This document shows positions 8,516 to 15,578 of a stretch of DNA of 34,707 nucleotides, in pieces (position 1 is the stretch's first letter; the number at the start of each line of letters is the position of its first letter). Source of the DNA: UMGS1387 sp045540015. GTDB taxonomy: Bacteria; Bacillota; Clostridia; Oscillospirales; CAG-382. The notes beneath the pieces are model-generated. The model saw only the letters and a program-made list of their open reading frames with translations. It was not told the origin of the DNA and ran no database searches. A program made the position numbers and the translations under genes. The stretch spans positions 1-34,707 of the forward strand of contig JAZQGP010000011.1 of the NCBI GenBank assembly GCA_045540015.1, read 5' to 3'.

Positions 8516-8962
8516 ATGAAAAGAATACTTTTTGTCTGTACCGGCAACACCTGCAGAAGTCCTATGGCAGAGGCAATTTTTAACGATAAAGCAAAAACTT
8601 TCGGAATTGATGCAAATGCTGCCTCTTTCGGTCTGTTTGCGCAGACGGGCGAACCAATAAGTACAAATGCCGCTTCTTCCCTTAGAGACATTGGAATTGA
8701 CTTTTCACACGCCTCAGAACAAATCACACAGGAAGCTGTAGAAAACGCAGACATGATTTTCGGTATATCACAAAGTCATGCAAGAAATCTGTGTGCTATG
8801 TTTTCTGAGTGTGCCGACAAAATATACTCGTTCCCTTCCGACATTTCCGATCCGTTTGGTTTGGACCTTGAAGCTTACAAAAAGTGCAGGGATGAAATTT
8901 CGGACGGAATAGACTTAATCATTAAACATTTAAAAGACAATGAAAAACAGTATTATTCTTAA
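8516..8962 (+). CDS. ywlE: Low-molecular-weight phosphatase, probably protein-arginine phosphatase (YwlE type)
   Basis: 148 residues with the LMW-PTP fold. The active-site loop is VCTGNTCRSPMAEAI near residues 7-21, and the general-acid Asp lies in ISDPFG near residue 118. The loop reads C-T-G-N-T-C-R-S. In B. subtilis YwlE the Thr at the fifth position is the residue tied to phosphoarginine selectivity, where tyrosine phosphatases have Ile or Leu (CLGNICRS). The enzyme would therefore remove arginine phosphates placed by McsB on proteins bound for ClpCP. No mcsB is in the window. I placed the start at the ATG one base after the comEB stop; upstream codons in this frame belong to comEB. The end overlaps rimI by 23 bases. 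Confidence 0.88.
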   Translation: MKRILFVCTGNTCRSPMAEAIFNDKAKTFGIDANAASFGLFAQTGEPISTNAASSLRDIGIDFSHASEQITQEAVENADMIFGISQSHARNLCAMFSECADKIYSFPSDISDPFGLDLEAYKKCRDEISDGIDLIIKHLKDNEKQYYS

Positions 8963-9401
8963 ATGTGCGGACAAATCTTGTATAGATGCCATTTCACAAA
9001 TAGAAACAGAGTGTTTCTCCGACCCGTGGAGTAAAACCGCAATAGAGCAGTTTTTGTCATATCCGCAAAACACAATTCTCTGTGCTTTTTTGGATGACAA
9101 GCTTTGCGGATACGTAAGCGAAACACTTGTGCTGGATGAAATACAGATTGCAAATGTAGCAGTTTCCGAAAGCTGGCGAAGACAAGGAATTGCATCAATA
9201 CTTATTGAGGCATTAATCAACAAATGCTACTCGCAAAAAGTTTCATTTGTAACTCTTGAAGTCAGAAAATCAAATACACCCGCAATAAATTTATACACGA
9301 AATTCGGTTTTAAAGCAGAAGGAATACGTAAAAACTATTATAAAACACCCGTCGAAGACGCAATTATCATGAACAGATATTTCAACAAAGGAACAGAATA
9401 A
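8940..9401 (+). CDS. rimI: GNAT N-acetyltransferase, RimI (ribosomal protein bS18 alanine acetyltransferase)
   Basis: 153 residues with a GNAT fold. The acetyl-CoA loop is SWRRQGIASILI (R/QxxGxG/A pattern) after strand IANVAV, and the C-terminal motif B is LEVRKSNTPAINLYTKFGF, with the conserved Asn and Tyr. This VRxSNxxAxxLYxKxGF signature together with immediate coupling to tsaD marks RimI. It overlaps the phosphatase gene upstream and shares a TAATG stop/start with tsaD, so translation is probably coupled. In many bacteria tsaB lies just before rimI; here a phosphatase takes that place. Confidence 0.93.
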   Translation: MKNSIILKCADKSCIDAISQIETECFSDPWSKTAIEQFLSYPQNTILCAFLDDKLCGYVSETLVLDEIQIANVAVSESWRRQGIASILIEALINKCYSQKVSFVTLEVRKSNTPAINLYTKFGFKAEGIRKNYYKTPVEDAIIMNRYFNKGTE

Positions 9402-10441
9402 TGAACATACTGGCTATTGAATCCTCGTGCGACGAAACGGCTGCCGCAATTATCAAAGACGGAAGACACGTGCTTTCAAGCAAAGTTAATTCACAAATAG
9501 ATATACACGCCCTGTACGGCGGAGTTGTACCCGAAATTGCATCGCGTGTGCATACGGAAGCTATCTCGGTTCTCGTAAAAGAGGCTCTAACAGAAGCAAA
9601 TCTTACAATGAAAGACATTGATGCAGTTGCTGTCACTCAGTGTCCCGGACTTATAGGAGCACTGCTTGTAGGTGTTAACTTTGCCAAAGGACTTGCATAC
9701 AGCTACAATTTGCCTCTTATTCCCGTTCATCACATCCGCGGTCACATTGCCGCAAATTATACTCACTATAATGGAGAAAATGACAACGAACTCCTTGAAC
9801 CGCCATTTACTGCTCTTGTAATTTCCGGCGGACACACATCGCTTATCAACGTAAACTCATATACAAATTTTGAAATACTCGGTTCAACCAGAGACGATGC
9901 CGCAGGCGAAGCGTTTGACAAGGTTGCAAGACTTCTCGGGCTTACTTATCCGGGAGGAGCGAAAATGGATGCTCTTGCAAAGGACGGCAACAAAAACGCA
10001 GTCCACTTCCCTATTTCAAGCGTTAAAGATTTAGGTTATGACTATTCTTTCTCCGGTCTTAAAACGGCAGCCATCAATCACATTCACACACTTGAGCAAA
10101 AGAACGAAGTGCTGTGTAAAGAGGATATTGCTGCCTCCTTCACGGACGCAGTTGTAAAATCCATAATATCAAGACTTGAACTTCTCTTTACAGACAAAGA
10201 AAAGTTTACGTCAAAAAAACTTGTTCTTGCAGGCGGAGTAAGTGCCAACAGCCACATAAGAAAGGCTGTTACCGAGCTATGCGAAAAGTACAAGGTAAAA
10301 CCTTTTCTGCCACCGCTTTCGCTTTGTTCAGACAATGCGATTATGATTGGCTCACAGGCTTTTTATGAATATACAGAAACCCGAAAGACTGCGGATTTTT
10401 CAATGAATGCGTACGCCACAATGGGTGTTGACGAGGTTTAA
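9401..10441 (+). CDS. tsaD: tRNA N6-adenosine threonylcarbamoyltransferase TsaD
   Basis: Transfers the threonylcarbamoyl group onto A37 of ANN-decoding tRNAs (t6A), working with TsaB and TsaE. 346 residues, family length. It opens with ILAIESSCDETAAA, carries the metal-binding HHIRGH near residue 110, SGGHTSL, GEAFDKVARLLGL followed by YPGG, and a late LAGGVSANSHIR and SDNAIMIG. The ATG overlaps the rimI stop by one base. tsaB and tsaE are not in the window and must be elsewhere if the pathway is complete. No terminator is visible after it; the DnaA-box region follows. Confidence 0.98.
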   Translation: MNILAIESSCDETAAAIIKDGRHVLSSKVNSQIDIHALYGGVVPEIASRVHTEAISVLVKEALTEANLTMKDIDAVAVTQCPGLIGALLVGVNFAKGLAYSYNLPLIPVHHIRGHIAANYTHYNGENDNELLEPPFTALVISGGHTSLINVNSYTNFEILGSTRDDAAGEAFDKVARLLGLTYPGGAKMDALAKDGNKNAVHFPISSVKDLGYDYSFSGLKTAAINHIHTLEQKNEVLCKEDIAASFTDAVVKSIISRLELLFTDKEKFTSKKLVLAGGVSANSHIRKAVTELCEKYKVKPFLPPLSLCSDNAIMIGSQAFYEYTETRKTADFSMNAYATMGVDEV

Positions 10442-10486
10442 AACTTTTAAAAATAATAACCGGATTTACATAATCTTTGATTATTG

Positions 10487-10584
10487 TTATACACACAGTT
10501 ATCCACACTTTGTGGATAATTTAAGAGCAAAACACGCATTTACGAGTAAATTTCAGCATAATACGACACAATATATGTGGATAA
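10487..10584. promoter_or_regulatory. Cluster of four consensus DnaA boxes upstream of rex
   Basis: TTATACACA at 10487-10495 and TTATCCACA at 10499-10507 on the plus strand. TGTGGATAA at 10511-10519 and 10576-10584 gives TTATCCACA on the minus strand. All four fit TTATNCACA and three are perfect. The first three are separated by only 3 bases each. A fifth, degenerate site (TGTGGAAAG) is at 10596-10604. The surrounding 216-base gap is AT-rich. Binding by DnaA is a strong inference from the consensus; whether the role is transcriptional, titration or origin-like is unknown. Confidence 0.8.
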
Positions 10585-10605
10585 CTATGTTGATAGTGTG
10601 GAAAG

Positions 10606-10632
10606 ATTATGTAAACACAAATTATGTAAACA
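10606..10632 (+). repeat. AT-rich direct repeat between DnaA boxes and rex
   Basis: The 12-mer ATTATGTAAACA occurs at 10606-10617 and again at 10621-10632, a 15-base period. It ends about 15 bases before the rex ribosome binding site (CGGAG), so it lies where a promoter or operator would be. Confidence 0.7.
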
Positions 10633-10657
10633 ATATTTTTTATAAACGGAGCTTAAT

Positions 10658-11317
10658 ATGAACAACAATAATTACGACAAGCACATTTCATCCGCCGTTA
10701 TCCGTCGCTTACCGAGATATTTCAGATACCTTCGCGAGCTTATTAGAAACGGCATAATGAGAATATCCTCCCGCGAGCTTTCCGAACGCATGAATGTAAC
10801 TGCCTCACAAATCAGACAGGATTTGAATTGCTTTGGCGGATTCGGTCAACAAGGATACGGTTATAACGTAAAATATCTCTATAATGAAATTTCTCACATA
10901 CTCGGCGTTGACAGAGAGTTCAATGCAGTAATAGTAGGCATGGGAAACCTCGGACGTGCTCTTGCGGGAAATCCCCTGTTTGAAAAAAGAGGAATAAAGG
11001 TTACCGCACTTTTCGACATTGATAGACAGAAAATCGGCTCAAGAGTTGCTGACCTTACAATAATGCATATTGACAACATTTCAGAATTCTGCAAAACAAA
11101 CAGTGTCGACATTGCCGTACTTGCAATTCCCAAAACCGAGGCGCTAAGCACAATTACATATCTTGCAGACCTCGGCATACGCGGTTTTTGGAATTTCTCT
11201 AATGCTGAAATCAATCTTCCCGACCTTGACATTGCTATAGAAAACGTGCATCTCGGTGACTCTCTAATGACACTCTGCTACGAGCTTACAGCAACGAAAA
11301 ACAGTACTGCCAAATAA
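10658..11317 (+). CDS. rex: Redox-sensing transcriptional repressor Rex
   Basis: A 219-residue NADH/NAD+ sensor that represses fermentation and respiration genes when NADH is low. The N-terminal winged helix has SAVIRRLPRYFRYLREL and the recognition region SSRELSERMNVTASQIRQDLNCFG, followed by GQQGYGYNV. The Rossmann domain begins AVIVGMGNLGRAL near residue 90, with the GxGxxG nucleotide loop. The C-terminal helix that swaps between subunits is present (GDSLMTLCYEL). I see no clear Rex operator (TTGTnA..TnACAA type) in the upstream gap, which instead carries DnaA boxes and a direct repeat. A hairpin overlaps its stop codon. Confidence 0.97.
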   Translation: MNNNNYDKHISSAVIRRLPRYFRYLRELIRNGIMRISSRELSERMNVTASQIRQDLNCFGGFGQQGYGYNVKYLYNEISHILGVDREFNAVIVGMGNLGRALAGNPLFEKRGIKVTALFDIDRQKIGSRVADLTIMHIDNISEFCKTNSVDIAVLAIPKTEALSTITYLADLGIRGFWNFSNAEINLPDLDIAIENVHLGDSLMTLCYELTATKNSTAK

Positions 11318-11325
11318 GGCAGTAC
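11304..11325 (-). terminator. Hairpin at the 3' ends of rex and the DUF6062-type gene
   Basis: 8-bp stem GTACTGCC/GGCAGTAC with a 6-base loop that contains the rex stop codon region. On the minus strand it is followed by TGTTTTTCG, so it looks like the terminator of the minus-strand gene; on the plus strand no T-run follows. Confidence 0.6.
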
Positions 11326-11350
11326 CATAAAATAAACGGTATATGTCAGT

Positions 11351-12046
11351 TTAGTAATCACCTGATAACAGCTTTATTGCACGCTCAACTGAATCCTTTG
11401 AGTTACCCCAAGGTTCATTATCATAGCGGTAATCAAACTTTTTGCAGAACCACGAAACGTCATCATTCAAAGACTCAAGATAGGTTTCCTGGACTTTACT
11501 GATGCTTTCGGCAAACTGTGCAAATAATTTTTTATCGAGCTTCAGCTTTGCAATTTCGACATAAGCAGCAGCATGCTCAATACAAAAGTACGGCTGTTCG
11601 GCACAAATGTCACGGAACTCTCTTGTTCCTTCCCATAAAAGCACGGCACAAAGAAGCATTTTTGAAAACTTCTCCTCGGTTTTTTCACATATATAACAGC
11701 TCTTTGAAAGCTTTTGCATGTTTTCGCAGGCCTTTTTGCTGTTATCCTTTCCGAGAAGTGAGTTTTTATAAATGACAGTCTGCGGACGTATTTCCATAAG
11801 ATGGCTCTCAAGCATAAGAGCGAGGCTCAGACGGTTATTCATCTCAAACATTTTTGTATAATGCTTTTTACAAAAACCGAGTTTGTTGGTTTTAATTCTG
11901 ATATCAGGTTCCATCATGGATGCCCCCATTATCAAATCACGTTCCATGTCCTCAAGTTCTCTTTTAAGTCTGCAAAACGGACACCCGTCTTTTTTTGCAA
12001 AAGCTTCATTCACAGGTATAGTATATATTTTTTCTTCCAAAATCAT
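11351..12046 (-). CDS. Cysteine-rich DUF6062-like protein
   Basis: About 231 residues with two paired Cys/His clusters: CPFCRL near residue 22 with FCKKHY near 58, and CYICEK near 118 with FCIEH near 154. The CxxC...CxxH pattern suggests two metal- or disulfide-stabilised modules. I recognise the layout as the DUF6062 family of Clostridia, whose function is not known. ATG at 12046 is preferred because the protein family starts near ILEEKIYTIPVNEAF; a GGAG lies only 3 bases upstream, which is close, so the TTG two codons downstream is an alternative. Divergent from the glycosylase gene, with 81 bases between the starts. Confidence 0.7.
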   Translation of the reverse strand: MILEEKIYTIPVNEAFAKKDGCPFCRLKRELEDMERDLIMGASMMEPDIRIKTNKLGFCKKHYTKMFEMNNRLSLALMLESHLMEIRPQTVIYKNSLLGKDNSKKACENMQKLSKSCYICEKTEEKFSKMLLCAVLLWEGTREFRDICAEQPYFCIEHAAAYVEIAKLKLDKKLFAQFAESISKVQETYLESLNDDVSWFCKKFDYRYDNEPWGNSKDSVERAIKLLSGDY

Positions 12047-12127
12047 CAGCTCCGTTTCTTTACTGCATATTACCACGTTTATTGTCATAAATCAAGAGTT
12101 TCATGTAAACTTAATTCGGAGGCAGCA

Positions 12128-12970
12128 GTGTCTACAAACATTTACTCTATAAATAAACCAAACAATTTTGACATTGAGCAGATTTTTTCCTGCGGTCAGT
12201 GCTTCAGATTCAACCGAACAGAAGAAGATCCAAACGCATTTTGCGGTGTTGCTTTTTCAAAGTACATAAAAGTAACACAAGACAGTGAAAAAGTTTATTT
12301 TCACAATGTCACACAAGAAGAGTTCGATAAAATCTGGAGCAGTTTCTTGGATTTATCTACCGATTACTCGCAAATCATAAGTTCTTTTGGTGATGACAAG
12401 GTTTTATCCGAAGCTGCCGATTTCTCCTCGGGAATACGAATTTTGAAACAGGACAAATGGGAGGCACTTTGTTCTTTCATTATAAGTCAGAATAATAATA
12501 TTCCGAGAATAAAGGGCATTATTGAAAATATGTCTGCAAAATACGGAGAATATATCGGCTGTTATGACGGAAAAGAAAGATACGCTTTTCCTACGCCGAA
12601 ATCACTGTATGAGGCAGGTATTGACGGTTTATTTGAGCTTAAAACAGGCTTTCGTGCAAAGTATATATATGATGCGGCAAGCAAGATAGTTAACGGAGAA
12701 ATCAATCTTGATGATATATCAAAACTACCGCTTGACGAAGCTCAGAAACTGCTTGAAACAATTAAAGGTGTAGGTCCTAAAGTTGCGCTGTGTACCCTGC
12801 TTTTCGGATTCGCAAGACATGAGGCGTTTCCGATTGACGTATGGGTGAAAAAAATACTTGAAAAATATTATTCGCAAAGCGTTCCGCAGCATTTTTATCA
12901 AAAAAATGCAGGTATCGCACAGCAATACCTGTTTTACTATGAACGCTGCATAAACAACGTATTTATATAG
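12128..12970 (+). CDS. ogg: 8-oxoguanine DNA glycosylase/AP lyase, Ogg1 family
   Basis: Removes oxidised guanine from DNA. 280 residues. The N-terminal domain has CGQCFRF. The helix-hairpin-helix core has ISQNNNIPRIKGII, the hairpin GVGPKVALC with the Schiff-base Lys at about residue 218, and FPIDVWVKK with the catalytic Asp near 237. The 19-residue spacing equals that of human OGG1 K249 and D268. It is the OGG1/AlkA-like branch with the N-terminal domain, unlike the shorter archaeal type. GTG at 12128 is preceded by GGAGG 5 bases away; the longer open frame upstream overlaps the divergent gene and is not coding. The zinc-ribbon gene follows within 10 bases. Confidence 0.9.
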   Translation: MSTNIYSINKPNNFDIEQIFSCGQCFRFNRTEEDPNAFCGVAFSKYIKVTQDSEKVYFHNVTQEEFDKIWSSFLDLSTDYSQIISSFGDDKVLSEAADFSSGIRILKQDKWEALCSFIISQNNNIPRIKGIIENMSAKYGEYIGCYDGKERYAFPTPKSLYEAGIDGLFELKTGFRAKYIYDAASKIVNGEINLDDISKLPLDEAQKLLETIKGVGPKVALCTLLFGFARHEAFPIDVWVKKILEKYYSQSVPQHFYQKNAGIAQQYLFYYERCINNVFI

Positions 12971-12979
12971 GTGATGGCA

Positions 12980-13603
12980 ATGAATTTCAGAGATAAAACA
13001 AGAATAGCTTTCCGATGTCCGTACTGTGGATGCGTAATCTCGGCAGACATTACAAGCAACACTGTTGAAAGAAGCTTTACACTGCCATGTATAGAGTGCG
13101 GAAAATCAAAGCTTGAAATAACACCTGAGACAGACGGCTCAATAAAGCTTATTGTTCCGTGTCTTATGTGTCCTCATCCGCATCCGTACAAGCTCTCAAA
13201 GCAAATATTCTTTGAACGCGAAATCTTCACGCTCCCCTGCTCTTTTACAGGTCTTGACATATGCTTTATCGGTGATGAAGACAATGTCGAGGATGAAATT
13301 GACAGAACTGGTGCTGAAATTGCGGCAATGACAGACGAAGAAGACTCGGAAGCTGTCAAGAAAAGCTCGGATTTCATGGTCGCTGATACAAGCGTTGTCA
13401 GAGAAGTTCTGTTTGCAGTCGGTGAGCTTGATGCCGAGAAAAAAATCCGTTGCTCTTGCGGCTCACATGCTGTAAAAGTTCTTATTGACTACGATAAGGT
13501 AATTATTGTATGCAAGGTGTGCGGCAAAAGATGCGAGCTTGATGCAAGAACACGTTTTGATGCAAACCATGCAATTGACCTTGAGGAAATATTCATACAG
13601 TAG
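12980..13603 (+). CDS. Uncharacterised zinc-ribbon protein
   Basis: 207 residues, cytoplasmic. Cys pairs occur at CPYCGC and CIECGK (first zinc ribbon, residues about 12-40), CLMCPHPH (about 61-68), and CSCGSH with CKVCGK (second ribbon, about 155-185). Between them lies an acidic stretch (GDEDNVEDEID and TDEEDSEAVKK). The layout of two treble-clef or ribbon knuckles around an acidic linker suggests nucleic-acid or protein binding, but I do not recognise the family. ATG at 12980 has AGGTG 6 bases upstream, overlapping the glycosylase stop, so the two genes are probably co-transcribed. It converges on spoVAC with only 2 bases between stop codons. Confidence 0.75.
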   Translation: MNFRDKTRIAFRCPYCGCVISADITSNTVERSFTLPCIECGKSKLEITPETDGSIKLIVPCLMCPHPHPYKLSKQIFFEREIFTLPCSFTGLDICFIGDEDNVEDEIDRTGAEIAAMTDEEDSEAVKKSSDFMVADTSVVREVLFAVGELDAEKKIRCSCGSHAVKVLIDYDKVIIVCKVCGKRCELDARTRFDANHAIDLEEIFIQ

Positions 13604-13605
13604 CT

Positions 13606-14067
13606 TCAAAGCATTCCTTTAAGATAATAAATTATCCCCCATACAACGGATCCTGCAGTTCCGTAGACAATTACGGAACCTGCAATAGTAAACATTTTAG
13701 CACCCACTCCAAGAATATAACCTTCTGCTTTGCTGTCTATTGCAGGCGAAGCAACAGCATTTGCAAAGCCGGTTATCGGGACAAGAGTTCCGGCTCCTGC
13801 GTGCTTTGCGATTTTTGAATACCAGCCAAGTCCGGTTAACAGGCATGACAGAAATATAAGCACACATGGTGTCAATGTTTTCACATTTTCTTCGCTGATA
13901 CCTATATATTTACCAAGTTCGGTTATTGCTTGTCCGATAACGCATATCGCACCGCCTGTAACAAATGCACACACGCAGTCACACAAAAGATTAGATTTTG
14001 GTGATTTCTTTTCAGAAAGCCTTCTGAAGCTTTCTTTTTCGCTTTCACTAAAATTTCTTTTATCCAT
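13606..14067 (-). CDS. spoVAC: Stage V sporulation protein AC
   Basis: Inner forespore-membrane component of the SpoVA channel, which moves dipicolinic acid into spores and out at germination. 153 residues. After a polar N-terminus come four hydrophobic segments, with the family hallmarks GGAICVIGQ, TGLGWYSKIAKHAGAGTLVPITGFANAV and SPA...AEGYILGVGAKMFTIAGSVIVYG. AAAGGTG precedes the ATG. Normally it lies with spoVAD and spoVAE(B); here it stands alone between plus-strand genes. I found no convincing sigma-G promoter by eye; it would have to lie within the start of the MBOAT gene. Confidence 0.95.
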   Translation of the reverse strand: MDKRNFSESEKESFRRLSEKKSPKSNLLCDCVCAFVTGGAICVIGQAITELGKYIGISEENVKTLTPCVLIFLSCLLTGLGWYSKIAKHAGAGTLVPITGFANAVASPAIDSKAEGYILGVGAKMFTIAGSVIVYGTAGSVVWGIIYYLKGML

Positions 14068-14105
14068 TTTAACACCTTTCCTATTTTCGAAACGGAGTGA
14101 ACAAA

Positions 14106-15515
14106 TTGGTTTTCGCAGACCTATTGTTTTTATATTTATTCTTACCGCTCAACCTGATATTATACTTTATAATGCCCAAAGGCTTTGCAAGAAATGCCGT
14201 GCTGATAGTATTTTCTCTGTTCTTTTACGCATGGGGTGAGCCTGTATGGGTTTTACTTCTCATTCTTACTGCGTATTCGGATTACAGACATGCGTTGACT
14301 ATTACAAAGTTCCGAGGAACAAAAAAAGCAAAAAATGCACTTCTGTTATCCTTGATTACAGACATTGGCATTTTTATTGTTTTCAAATATTCGGCGTTTA
14401 TAATAACAAACATAAATACTGTAACAGGGCTTTCCCTGTATGTTCCGAAATTCAGCTTGCCGATTGGCATTTCCTTTTATACCTTTCAGACACTTACATA
14501 TGTAATTGACGTATACAGAGGCAAATTTGATGCTCAAAAGCGTTTTTATAAATACCTTCTTTACCTGTCAATGTATTTCCAGCTTGTAGCAGGTCCTATT
14601 GTCCGTTACAGCGATGTTGCCAAAAGTATAGAAGACAGAAAGAACAGTGTTCCCGAAATGTCTCACGGAATTTACCGTTTTGCTGTCGGTCTTGGAAAAA
14701 AAGTTATAGTCGCAAATACTGCCGGAACCTTTGTTGCAAAATATATGACAAATGATGTTTCCGGTCTCAGCACGCTTGGTGCGTGGTTTGGGATTATTAT
14801 GTATACAATTCAGCTCTATTACGACTTTTCCGGTTACTCCGACATGGCAATAGGTCTCGGACACATTTTCGGATTCAAATTCCCGGAGAACTTTAACTAT
14901 CCGTATATATCCAAATCCGTTTCCGAATTCTGGAGAAGATGGCATATGACTCTCGGCTCATTCTTCAGAGATTATGTCTATATACCGCTTGGAGGCAATA
15001 GAAACAAAGTGTTGAGAAATCTTGTTATCACTTGGTTTCTGACAGGTCTCTGGCACGGTGCAAGCTGGAACTTTATAATATGGGGACTTTACAACGGACT
15101 GTTTATCATACTTGAGAAGATATTTGCAAAAGTGTTTGATAAAATCCCGTCTTTTATTAAGCATATTTATCTTCTCGTAGTGGTCAACATCGGATTTGTA
15201 TTCTTCAAATTTGAAACATTTAGCGGAGCAATAAACTATCTCAAGGTTATGTTCGGTGCAAATTCAGAACTGTCCCCGACTCAGACAACAATAGAAATCT
15301 ACAACAATATTTTCTGGCTTATACTTACATTTATTTTCTGCATGCCGCTTATGAAGTATATTGAAAAATTCTTCAAAAAGTGTGTTGCACTTTCACCTGT
15401 TACGGCAATCGCGGCAAATTCGATAAGGCTTGCGCTTATCGGTACTTTAATAATTATATGCACATCGCATCTTGCTGGAAACAGCTTTAATCCGTTTTTG
15501 TATTTCCAGTTTTGA
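14106..15515 (+). CDS. MBOAT family O-acyltransferase (AlgI/DltB-like)
   Basis: 469-residue polytopic membrane protein of the MBOAT family, which moves acyl groups onto extracellular polysaccharides or other envelope targets. Visible features: opening VFADLLFLYLFLPLNL, SLPIGISFYTFQTLTY, YFQLVAGPIVRY, LYYDFSGYSDMAIGLG, FWRRWHMTLGSFFRDYVYIPLGGNR, and the active-site His in LWHGASWNFIIWG near residue 320. TTG at 14106 is 8 bases after GGAG and gives the typical AlgI N-terminus; a GTG three codons earlier overlaps that site. No AlgJ/AlgX-like or SGNH partner lies beside it, which is unusual. Its start is only 38 bases from the divergent spoVAC start. Confidence 0.93.
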   Translation: MVFADLLFLYLFLPLNLILYFIMPKGFARNAVLIVFSLFFYAWGEPVWVLLLILTAYSDYRHALTITKFRGTKKAKNALLLSLITDIGIFIVFKYSAFIITNINTVTGLSLYVPKFSLPIGISFYTFQTLTYVIDVYRGKFDAQKRFYKYLLYLSMYFQLVAGPIVRYSDVAKSIEDRKNSVPEMSHGIYRFAVGLGKKVIVANTAGTFVAKYMTNDVSGLSTLGAWFGIIMYTIQLYYDFSGYSDMAIGLGHIFGFKFPENFNYPYISKSVSEFWRRWHMTLGSFFRDYVYIPLGGNRNKVLRNLVITWFLTGLWHGASWNFIIWGLYNGLFIILEKIFAKVFDKIPSFIKHIYLLVVVNIGFVFFKFETFSGAINYLKVMFGANSELSPTQTTIEIYNNIFWLILTFIFCMPLMKYIEKFFKKCVALSPVTAIAANSIRLALIGTLIIICTSHLAGNSFNPFLYFQF

Positions 15516-15578
15516 TTATTTCAGCTTCATACATTAAAATAAATTTATAAACAGTATAATAGATTGTGAGGAACTCAA

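Noticed and set aside
10442..10657. A Rex operator in the rex upstream gap (autoregulation)
   Set aside because: No TTGTnA..TnACAA-like palindrome was found; only DnaA boxes and the ATTATGTAAACA repeat.
12097..12111. Imperfect palindrome AGTTTCATGTAAACT between the divergent DUF6062-like and ogg genes
   Set aside because: Arms of only 5 bp and about 10 of 16 match to parS; too weak to call an operator or parS.
11801..12127. N-terminal extension of the glycosylase open frame
   Set aside because: It overlaps the divergent DUF6062-like gene, encodes no known domain, and a GGAGG-preceded GTG at 12128 gives the family length.
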